Shown in pieces: positions 57,505 to 64,000 of a stretch of 64,000 nucleotides of DNA. The stretch lies in assembly GCA_018902795.1 (NCBI GenBank), contig JAHIQD010000019.1:1-64000 (forward strand), written 5' to 3'. The notes beneath the pieces were generated by a model. The model had not been told where the DNA came from and did no database searches. It was given only the letters and a program-made list of their open reading frames with translations. Source of the DNA: Bacteroidota bacterium. Lineage in GTDB: Bacteria; Bacteroidota; Bacteroidia; Flavobacteriales; Weeksellaceae. Position 1 is the stretch's first letter; every line of letters begins with the position of its first letter. The translations under genes were made by a program, and so were the position numbers.

Positions 57505-59169
57505 ATGAAACAGTTCTCTTCCAAAAGAAGCATCCAAATATTAGCATATCTCTTAAAAGAATACGGAATTTTCAATATCGTTATATCACCCGGATCACGT
57601 AATGCGCCTTTGGCCATTCATTTTTCCGAAACTGATGAATTCAACTGTTACAGCATTGTGGACGAAAGAAGTGCCGGATTTGTTGGTTTGGGAATGGCAA
57701 AAAGCGAGAAAAAACCCGTGGCAATAACCTGTACAAGCGGTTCGGCTTCCGCCAATTATTATCCCGCAATTACCGAAGCATTTTATCAGAATGTCCCTTT
57801 ACTGGTGCTTACCGCAGACCGGCCGACGGATTATGTTGATATTTTTGACGGACAAACGATCCGACAGAAGGAGATTTTCGAGCAGCATTCTTATGGAGAT
57901 TTTCAACTTCTGGAAGACGGAAAAGAAAATGCTGACGATGAAAATTTTGCTTTAATTAAAAAAGCGATTGAACTCTGTTTTGAAAAACAGGGACCGGTGC
58001 ACATTAATATTCCTTTGGAAGAACCTTTGTATCAATTGGTTTCGGAGCTTCCCAATTTTCCTCCTGTAGAAAAAAACCTTCAGAAAAAACAATACGAACT
58101 TCCTTCACATCTAGCAGCAGAATGGAATCTGTCGAAAAGAATTCTGATTTTAGTTGGAACGCGCGATTACAGCGAAGAACTGGAAATGCAACTAACTCAA
58201 TTGGTTAAAAATCACAGCGTTGTGGTTTTAACGGAAGCGACTTCCAACCTCAACCATCCGAAATTTTTCAGTCATATCGACCGTTATATATTTAATTTTT
58301 CTGAGGAAGATTTCAAGACTTATGCGCCTGATCTCTTAGTGACCGTCGGACAGAACGTTGTTTCTAAAAAAGTAAAACAGTTTCTGAGAAAAGCGAAACC
58401 GAAAAATCACTGGCACCTCCACGAAGTTTGGCAACCCGACACTTTCTTTTCACTCACCGATAAAATTGAAACCAAACCCGAAGTTTTCTTTAAAAAATTA
58501 CTGAATTTTATTAATTTAGAACCACAGCCTTATTTTAATTTATGGGATGTTCTTCGGGATAAAAGAGATCTAAAACATGCTGATTATTGTATGAAAGCTC
58601 CTTTTTCTGATTTTAAATTCTTTGAAATTTTATCGGAAAAATTACCCGAAAACATCAATCTTCACTTCAGCAATTCATCGGCAATACGCTACGCGCAACT
58701 TTTCGATTTCCGAAGAAATAACATCTACTGCAACCGCGGAACAAGCGGCATCGACGGATCTACTTCCACTGCGATGGGTTTTGCGATGAAAAACACCAAC
58801 CAAACGGTTTTGGTAACGGGTGACCTGAGCTTCTTTTACGACATCAACGGGCTTTGGAACAATTACATTCCGCCTTACACGAGAATTATTATTTTCAATA
58901 ATGGCGGCGGCGATATTTTTAAGATTATTCCGGGACCCGGAACGGCGAATGCACTGGATGAATTTATCTTAACGAAACACCACAAAAACGCAGAATATTT
59001 AGCAAAGCACTTCGGTTTTTCATATACCAAAGTTGATGATGAAGATACCCTTTCCCGGGTTCTGGATAATTTCTTCAAACATGATGTAAAAGCAAAAATA
59101 CTGGAAGTTGATACTTCAGGGATTGAAAATTCGGAGATTCTGAAGGGATATTTTGAATCGATGAAATAA
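57505..59169 (+). CDS. menD: 2-succinyl-5-enolpyruvyl-6-hydroxy-3-cyclohexene-1-carboxylate synthase
   Basis: A 554-aa thiamine-diphosphate enzyme that adds the succinic semialdehyde unit from 2-oxoglutarate to isochorismate in menaquinone synthesis. MenD features include SSKRSIQILAYLLKEYGIFNIVISPGSRNAPL, CTSGSASANYYPAITEAFYQ, the TPP-binding GDLSFFYDINGLWNN, and IIIFNNGGGDIFKIIPG. The start at 57505 (MKQFSSKRSIQ) is preferred over 57472, because the extra 11 residues lie across a -7-like box and are not typical of MenD. Its stop abuts the stop of the convergent DUF5686 gene with no gap. Confidence 0.93.
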   Translation: MKQFSSKRSIQILAYLLKEYGIFNIVISPGSRNAPLAIHFSETDEFNCYSIVDERSAGFVGLGMAKSEKKPVAITCTSGSASANYYPAITEAFYQNVPLLVLTADRPTDYVDIFDGQTIRQKEIFEQHSYGDFQLLEDGKENADDENFALIKKAIELCFEKQGPVHINIPLEEPLYQLVSELPNFPPVEKNLQKKQYELPSHLAAEWNLSKRILILVGTRDYSEELEMQLTQLVKNHSVVVLTEATSNLNHPKFFSHIDRYIFNFSEEDFKTYAPDLLVTVGQNVVSKKVKQFLRKAKPKNHWHLHEVWQPDTFFSLTDKIETKPEVFFKKLLNFINLEPQPYFNLWDVLRDKRDLKHADYCMKAPFSDFKFFEILSEKLPENINLHFSNSSAIRYAQLFDFRRNNIYCNRGTSGIDGSTSTAMGFAMKNTNQTVLVTGDLSFFYDINGLWNNYIPPYTRIIIFNNGGGDIFKIIPGPGTANALDEFILTKHHKNAEYLAKHFGFSYTKVDDEDTLSRVLDNFFKHDVKAKILEVDTSGIENSEILKGYFESMK

Positions 59170-61719
59170 TTAAAAATTCATTTGTAAACCGAATTTAATT
59201 CCAAATTTTGAAACATCCGGACGGTCGAGATAATTTCCGCGCCAGTTGAAATCTATCCGTAAAATTCTCAGGTTTCCGAAACCGATATTTTCGAGACCGA
59301 AACCGTATTCGTAATAAATCTGCTGATCGGGAGCGGAATACAGCGTGTTTTCAAAATTGATATTTTTCGAAGCATCGCTTAAGGTTCCGTATGCGCCACG
59401 GATAAAAACAAGTTCTCTGAATTTCAGCTTTTTAATCAATGGAATATAGGAAATCAGTTTGCCCTGAAAATGATGTTCATAATTCAAAGTGGTATAAGCA
59501 TCAGCAACGAATTCATAATATTTTAAGAGCGCAAAAGTGTTGGGAATTAAGCTGTAGGACTGATTTCCAGGAATGACATTCTGCAAAGCAAGCGGAACGG
59601 TGCTGAAATTTTTTCCCGCTTCGAAGTTGATAATCGATTTCCCGATATTCCCCAGCAAAATGGGTTGAGAATAAAGGAACTGAAGTTTATTATAATCAAA
59701 ATCACCATTCAGAACATTCTCAAAACCGTGGGTAAATTTCAAAACGAAAGTTGGTGAAAGCGTCGTAAAAGAATAACGGTCAACGCCATACTGCGAATAC
59801 TTTGCGCCCGGTTTTGCGATCAGACTGAACGTTGTATGAAAGTCATTCAATTCAGACTTCAGCTCATTATTTTTATAAAAATCGAGATTAAAATTCATAG
59901 GATTCGCAGATTTAATATTCTGTAAGGAAGCATCCATCCGCACTTCAAAATTCTTTACGGGTTCCAGAGAAAAAAAGAAATTATTCTGCTTCACCAAACT
60001 CAGCGAAGCATTGGTTCCTGAGGAAAAAACAGATGAAGAAGCGAAAGATCTCGTCATAATCCCATCATCATTCGTCAGCTGAGCACCGAGTTGAATAACG
60101 TCATTCCGGCTACCAAAACCGATGGTTGCCCGGTTTTCCCGGTTGAACATATATTTTCCTTCAATTCCGTATTTAAATTTTTGGTCTTTAAATCCGTATG
60201 CGCTGTATCCTGCGATTCTCCACATATCGTTCGGCGAAAAATACGTTCTTGCCCCCACGCGAATCCGGTCTCCTTCCACTTCATTCTTGCCATAAACAGA
60301 ATAAATATCACCAAAATCAATGGCTTTCCAGGCATTGACATATCCGGACTGCAGAATTTCCACCAGTTTTACTATTCTTTTAAATTTGGGAACTTTTTCA
60401 AGACCGGAAACCATGGTATATACATTCTTCTCAGAATCAGCCAAAGGCTCATCTCTCTCTTTTTCCCAGAATTCATCGGGTTTCGTTAGATTTCCGTCGC
60501 TTAAAGTCTGTTCTTTATCCACTAAAAGCCGGTCGTCAAAATTCTGATTGAAAAGGTAATCGCTGAAAATATCGGTCCGCTTAAAAAGAATACTTTTGGC
60601 GTCCTTTTTCTTTTTGAAAACCGACATTTCGAGTTCTGTATATGTTCTTTTGGGAATGAAAACAGAATCATTCGGTGAGTCGTATTCGGTTTCCAGATAG
60701 ATTCCGTTGACGAAATTTACGTTGATCTTATTGGTCGATTTCAGGGTAGCTTTTACAATATTGTAAGTGTCTTTTGAAATATACAGATTTCCCTGAAAAG
60801 CGAGAACTTCCTTTCTTTTGGGGAAATAATTAATCACAAAACAATCGGTTCCGTTTACTGAAAGCGAATCGGTAATTTCGTATTCATAAGTGCTGAAGCC
60901 GTCTTTTGCCACAGGGCTCGGAAAGCCGATATTGAAAAAATTCAACGTGTTGTCATAAAGATTCACGTCTTTGAACTGATTTTTTGCCGTAGAAGCAATA
61001 AGTTCGTTGTCACTGAAACCCGAAAATTTATTGGCAACAATCGTTTTGTTTTCCTTTTTCTCAGGCTTGTTCTTACCGTAAGTCTTGTAGATGGTTTCGT
61101 TAAAAAATACCGGGAGAGAGAGCTTTTTATCAAAGTTCGCCGAATCAGCATATTTAAAAATAAACTCCATATCGTTGAAGATTTTTTTCTTCATAAAAGC
61201 GCTGTCGATATTATTGAGTCCTATTTCAATTTTTTCGTATTCTTTGAACTGATAATCGCTGTAATTCGCAAGTCCGTTTGTTTTCTTTCGCTTCCACACT
61301 TCCTGCATTATGGCATACGCAGGATTCTCTTTCTTGTTTTTGTATTTCTTTTTGCCTTTTCCCGCGATCAGAACTTCTTTGATATCTGCCACATTTTCGG
61401 GCTGAAGTTTCACTATCAAATTTTCAAACCGGTGATCGCTGAAAGTGAGTACTTCTGTTTTGAAATTCTTTTTGATAAAAGTTGCGCCGGCAATTCCGGA
61501 ATCTGAAACGATGAGAAAATCCGAACCGGAAGTGATGAGTTCGGATTTATCTCTCTTATTGATGAAAATTTCAACTCCAGAGACTGGTTTCCCGGTTTTG
61601 GCGTCCACGATTGATCCTGAAATTTTCGTTTGTGATAATATGGTAACTCCAAAAAAAAAGAAAAGCAAAATTCTTAATTTTTGGGTTAACTGAAACAGGA
61701 ACTGGTATTTTTTCTTCAT
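59170..61719 (-). CDS. DUF5686 outer-membrane protein with carboxypeptidase-regulatory-like domain
   Basis: An 849-aa protein with a signal or anchor helix (about 14-29), a CarboxypepD_reg-like/CNA-B domain (about 32-112, KISGSIVDAKTGKPVSGVEIFINKR) and a large beta-rich region of the DUF5686 family ending in an aromatic C-terminus (FGLQMNF), typical of outer-membrane barrels. DUF5686 proteins resemble barrel-forming surface proteins of Bacteroidota; substrate unknown. The gene ends exactly where menD ends, on the opposite strand. Confidence 0.85.
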   Translation of the reverse strand: MKKKYQFLFQLTQKLRILLFFFFGVTILSQTKISGSIVDAKTGKPVSGVEIFINKRDKSELITSGSDFLIVSDSGIAGATFIKKNFKTEVLTFSDHRFENLIVKLQPENVADIKEVLIAGKGKKKYKNKKENPAYAIMQEVWKRKKTNGLANYSDYQFKEYEKIEIGLNNIDSAFMKKKIFNDMEFIFKYADSANFDKKLSLPVFFNETIYKTYGKNKPEKKENKTIVANKFSGFSDNELIASTAKNQFKDVNLYDNTLNFFNIGFPSPVAKDGFSTYEYEITDSLSVNGTDCFVINYFPKRKEVLAFQGNLYISKDTYNIVKATLKSTNKINVNFVNGIYLETEYDSPNDSVFIPKRTYTELEMSVFKKKKDAKSILFKRTDIFSDYLFNQNFDDRLLVDKEQTLSDGNLTKPDEFWEKERDEPLADSEKNVYTMVSGLEKVPKFKRIVKLVEILQSGYVNAWKAIDFGDIYSVYGKNEVEGDRIRVGARTYFSPNDMWRIAGYSAYGFKDQKFKYGIEGKYMFNRENRATIGFGSRNDVIQLGAQLTNDDGIMTRSFASSSVFSSGTNASLSLVKQNNFFFSLEPVKNFEVRMDASLQNIKSANPMNFNLDFYKNNELKSELNDFHTTFSLIAKPGAKYSQYGVDRYSFTTLSPTFVLKFTHGFENVLNGDFDYNKLQFLYSQPILLGNIGKSIINFEAGKNFSTVPLALQNVIPGNQSYSLIPNTFALLKYYEFVADAYTTLNYEHHFQGKLISYIPLIKKLKFRELVFIRGAYGTLSDASKNINFENTLYSAPDQQIYYEYGFGLENIGFGNLRILRIDFNWRGNYLDRPDVSKFGIKFGLQMNF

Positions 61720-61801
61720 GAAGTCTTCTGCAAAATTTCCGAATATGGAAATTACTCTAGCGAAAAACAGACCAATTTCTACGAATTGGAACCGCTGTTG
61801 G

Positions 61802-62428
61802 TTAAATTTCTAAATATCCTGAAGTATCAGGAAGATTGGTTATTTTTGAGATTGGGTAAATGAACATATCATCAAAATCGTTCAGCGCATTAATCAGCTG
61901 AAAATGAGAATACTCCTTTATATTCTGTAAAGTGATTTCTGCTTCTTTGATCTTTTTATTTTTCAGCAAATGGGTTCTCTGCACGCCGTTCAGAAGATAC
62001 GTCGTCGGCGTAAACCAGTCTTTCCCTTTTTTAAAAAGAATATTGGAAAATGAGGTATCCGTAATATGATTGTTTTTTACAATGATTATTTCGTCAGCCT
62101 TTGCTTTAGTAATCATCTTTTCCAGCTCTTTCCGGTCTTCAAATTTGAAGGAATAATCGTATCCGTTATTTTCCACTAGCTGGAAATCATCGATTTCCGA
62201 AATGGCATATGGGATAAGCTGGGTTCTGAAATTTTTATTCAGATCATACGTAATTTTCAGTTTGAACAAACCGTCTTCATCATGTGCCAAATCTTTGTAA
62301 ATTTTGGCAATATCGATGGAACCCTCCTTCCCGAAATGGGCGAAAGTGTCGTCGACACGTTTTTGATGAAGGTTTAAGAGGAAGATCTCCTGATCTTCAA
62401 TTTTGATGCTTTCAATGAATTGGGACAT
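61802..62428 (-). CDS. Aminotransferase class IV, probable 4-amino-4-deoxychorismate lyase
   Basis: A 208-aa fold-type IV PLP enzyme. Its compact length and position directly behind pabB suggest 4-amino-4-deoxychorismate lyase (PabC), which releases 4-aminobenzoate and pyruvate. The likely PLP lysine is in YSFKFEDRKELEK, aligned with the LKHLNR segment of E. coli PabC. The cofactor-binding turn ITDTSFSNILF replaces the usual TExxxxNIF, with Thr at the Glu position. A general branched-chain-type aminotransferase is less likely because of the size. It overlaps pabB by 17 nt. Confidence 0.78.
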   Translation of the reverse strand: MSQFIESIKIEDQEIFLLNLHQKRVDDTFAHFGKEGSIDIAKIYKDLAHDEDGLFKLKITYDLNKNFRTQLIPYAISEIDDFQLVENNGYDYSFKFEDRKELEKMITKAKADEIIIVKNNHITDTSFSNILFKKGKDWFTPTTYLLNGVQRTHLLKNKKIKEAEITLQNIKEYSHFQLINALNDFDDMFIYPISKITNLPDTSGYLEI

Positions 62429-63389
62429 AAATTTTATTTTTCATTTCTTTGTATTCGTCAGCTAAATTACTCAAATGAGTGATTCCGCCACCACTTTTGA
62501 AGTATAATTTACTGTTTTCTTTTTCAATAAATCTGATCATCACGCAGGAATCGAGATTTGCGCCGTCAAACCAGCCGCAAACTCCGGTATAATATCCGCG
62601 GGAATAGTTTTCCGCTTCCAGTATAATTTCCAATGTTTTTGGTTTTGGTGCCCCTAAGATCGATCCTGCCGGGAGTAAATTTTTCAAAATACTTCCTACT
62701 TTTCCACGAAACTCAGGTTTTAGTTTCCCTGAAATTTCAGAACTCATCGCGTACAGGCTTTTCTGTTTTGTCTTAATAAAATCGATCCGCTGAAATTCGT
62801 TCAGTTTTACCTCATCGGCAATCATACTCAAATCGTTGCGCAACAAATCGACCACAGTGTAATGTTCGGCTTTTTCTTTACTATTGCTTTTCAACATCTC
62901 TACAGCATTTACTTCTGAGGCGTCAATTGTCCCTTTCATCGGATGTGTAAACACCTCATCATCAGTTATTTCAATAAAGGTTTCCGGAGAAAAAAACACA
63001 AACCTGTCTTTGTACAGCACCTTATATTTCGATTCTGAAAGATAGAAAATTTCTTCCAGCGTCAGGTTGGTTTTTATTTCGGTTTTGCAGGTATAATTCG
63101 CAAGATAAGAATTCCCTAATCTCAGATTTTTCTGTACGAATTTGAAACCCTTTTGGTATTGTTCCTTAGTCTGCGGAAAAGATTCGAATTCAATTTTATC
63201 AGGAATTGCGTATGGTTTACTTTCAGTTTTAAAATTCTGAAAATCAATTAATAAACCCAATTTACCAATTTCTTTTTCAGTAAAAATCTCCACGTTCTCC
63301 ATTAAAAAATCGATCATAAAAAAAAAGGGAACTTTCTGCCGGGAAAGCTCATCCATTTTATCAAAATTCGGGTGAAATGTGGAATTCAT
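62412..63389 (-). CDS. pabB: Aminodeoxychorismate synthase component I
   Basis: A 325-aa chorismate-utilising enzyme (PabB/TrpE family) that aminates chorismate for 4-aminobenzoate and folate. The core motifs are MKGTIDAS, VDLLRNDLSMIA, LLPAGSILGAPKPKTLEIIL and the C-terminal YYTGVCGWFDGANLDSCVMIRFI and GGGITHLS. The N-terminal half is shorter than in TrpE, as in stand-alone PabB. An internal ATG at residue 12 (MDELSRQKVPFFF) is also possible. A TATTTTTG box at 63402-63395 ends only 5 nt before the ATG. The glutamine amidotransferase partner is not in the window. Confidence 0.9.
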   Translation of the reverse strand: MNSTFHPNFDKMDELSRQKVPFFFMIDFLMENVEIFTEKEIGKLGLLIDFQNFKTESKPYAIPDKIEFESFPQTKEQYQKGFKFVQKNLRLGNSYLANYTCKTEIKTNLTLEEIFYLSESKYKVLYKDRFVFFSPETFIEITDDEVFTHPMKGTIDASEVNAVEMLKSNSKEKAEHYTVVDLLRNDLSMIADEVKLNEFQRIDFIKTKQKSLYAMSSEISGKLKPEFRGKVGSILKNLLPAGSILGAPKPKTLEIILEAENYSRGYYTGVCGWFDGANLDSCVMIRFIEKENSKLYFKSGGGITHLSNLADEYKEMKNKIYVPIH

Positions 63390-63394
63390 CAGCG

Positions 63395-63402
63395 CAAAAA
63401 TA
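63395..63402 (-). promoter_or_regulatory. Candidate -7 element of pabB
   Basis: TATTTTTG on the minus strand lies 5 nt before the ATG at 63389, so transcription would begin at or near the start codon. Confidence 0.5.
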
Positions 63403-63454
63403 ACGAAAAGACTGAAGTTAGCCGTAAAAATACGCTGTTTAAATCCTAAAACAT

Positions 63455-63462
63455 TAATTTTG
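63455..63462 (+). promoter_or_regulatory. Candidate -7 element of the final membrane-protein gene
   Basis: TAATTTTG ends 4 nt before the ATG at 63467, again predicting a very short or absent 5' leader. It faces the pabB promoter across about 50 nt. Confidence 0.5.
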
Positions 63463-63466
63463 CGGC

Positions 63467-64000
63467 ATGAATAATAATGACCTCCAAAAACTTTCCATAG
63501 AACAGATTCTTAAAACCGCTTTTTCCTACTGGAACCGAACTTTACTCTATCAGTTTGCTTACAGCTTTTTATATATTTCACTGTTTTTTATAGGCTATTT
63601 CGCCCTTTTTAAATATTTCGGTCTCTGGGACGAAATTGTAAAATACAGCGATTTGGTGAGAACCGATATTCCGGCTTTCAATAAAAAAGTAGAAGAAATC
63701 TCAAAATTACCGCAAGCGAGAAACTTTGGCCTCGCGTTTTTTTTCCTTCTTGCCTTAATCAATCCTTTAAATGTTGGTTTATTTAAAATTTACCGCAAAA
63801 TGGATTTGAATGAACCCATTGTCTTTAAAGATCTTCTCGCCGGTTATCAGGGCGCAGATTTTTTCAAATTTTTCGGATTTTACCTGTTCTGGATGATTAT
63901 TTTCACTTACGCCAACGCACTTTTCCTCCTGGGAATTTTCTGGATCTTCATCACGCTGTTTTCTATCCCGCTCATGTTTTTCATGAATGTAAAAACCTTT
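63467..64000 (+). CDS. Polytopic membrane protein (partial, runs off the window)
   Basis: An ATG at 63467 opens a frame of at least 178 codons that is still open at the window end. It begins MNNNDLQKLSIEQILKTAFSYWNRTLLYQF and has at least four membrane helices (about 32-50, 84-103, 134-155, 157-175). Between the first two is an extracytoplasmic loop of about 30 residues. The pattern resembles a family of unknown function in Chryseobacterium. The frame fits codon use and the -7 box upstream. Function is unknown. Confidence 0.75.
   Translation, partial: MNNNDLQKLSIEQILKTAFSYWNRTLLYQFAYSFLYISLFFIGYFALFKYFGLWDEIVKYSDLVRTDIPAFNKKVEEISKLPQARNFGLAFFFLLALINPLNVGLFKIYRKMDLNEPIVFKDLLAGYQGADFFKFFGFYLFWMIIFTYANALFLLGIFWIFITLFSIPLMFFMNVKTF

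Noticed and set aside
1..64000. CRISPR arrays, tRNA or rRNA genes, prophage genes
   Set aside because: None was seen: no regularly spaced repeats, no cloverleaf-like blocks with CCA-type ends in the gaps, and no phage structural or integrase genes. A covariance-model scan would be decisive for small RNAs.

Overview
The window looks like chromosomal core sequence from a Bacteroidota species, most likely Flavobacteriales of the Chryseobacterium/Kaistella group (Weeksellaceae). This rests on low GC content, few Shine-Dalgarno-like leaders, many promoters of the Bacteroidota form (TTG, about 19 nt, TAnnTTTG), a complete Alternative Complex III operon, and lineage-typical families (DUF4271, DUF4296, DUF5686, a LUD-cdsA-psd run, an LtaS-type sulfatase). 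I see no rRNA, tRNA, CRISPR array or prophage. The species call is inference from protein style and synteny.

Layout. 1-141: right end of an IS256-type insertion sequence. 222-2593 (minus): M28 peptidase and a threonine-aldolase-like lyase. 2860-5296 (plus): DtxR/MntR-type regulator with a palindrome over its promoter, then pruA. 5447-5754: small YtxH-like protein behind a sigma-54-like promoter. 5876-10161 (minus): an operon-like run of YpfJ-type metallopeptidase, LtaS-type sulfatase, ribH and a membrane TPR protein. 10291-11971 (minus): apt and a lipoprotein. 12049-20519 (minus): actABCDEF, the quinol:electron-acceptor oxidoreductase that replaces bc1. 20707-21234: SPOR-domain protein. 21307-23641 (minus): response regulator and histidine kinase. 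23832-28284: SRPBCC protein, small hypothetical, S9 oligopeptidase, hemD and DUF4271 protein. 28410-31742 (plus): glycosyltransferase, DUF4296 lipoprotein, tgt, LptF/G permease; birA converges on them. 32540-40002 (plus): rsfS, ftsH, LUD protein, cdsA, psd, lipoprotein, cation:proton antiporter. 40081-46192: mixed housekeeping genes ending in rplU-rpmA. 46394-50646: acyltransferase, small membrane protein, miaE, DUF502 protein, tnaA. 50647-57402 is the most accessory-looking stretch, with two ParD/ParE-like toxin-antitoxin modules around a hydrolase, an unusual EF-G paralogue, a YpdA-type reductase and an Fe(II)/2-oxoglutarate-type oxygenase. 57505-64000: menD, a DUF5686 outer-membrane protein, the pabC-like/pabB pair and the start of a membrane protein.

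Functional themes. MenD supplies menaquinone, which the Act complex would oxidise. HemD supplies tetrapyrrole for its c-type hemes. CdsA and Psd make phosphatidylethanolamine, and the LptF/G-type permease and LpxH-like phosphatase serve the envelope. PruA and TnaA degrade proline and tryptophan. The pabB/pabC-like pair makes 4-aminobenzoate for folate.

Most worth a second look: (1) a parDE module lodged directly behind tnaA and bracketed by two 55-bp direct repeats (51/55 identical) of the tnaA tail plus its terminator; (2) a Tgt that has lost all three zinc-binding cysteines; (3) an EF-G paralogue lacking the catalytic histidine of the G3 motif; (4) a near-consensus sigma-54 site; (5) a regulator palindrome that includes most of its own -7 box; (6) an ActA carrying six CxxCH motifs. 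I find no clearly undescribed multi-gene system here; most of the window is core metabolism.
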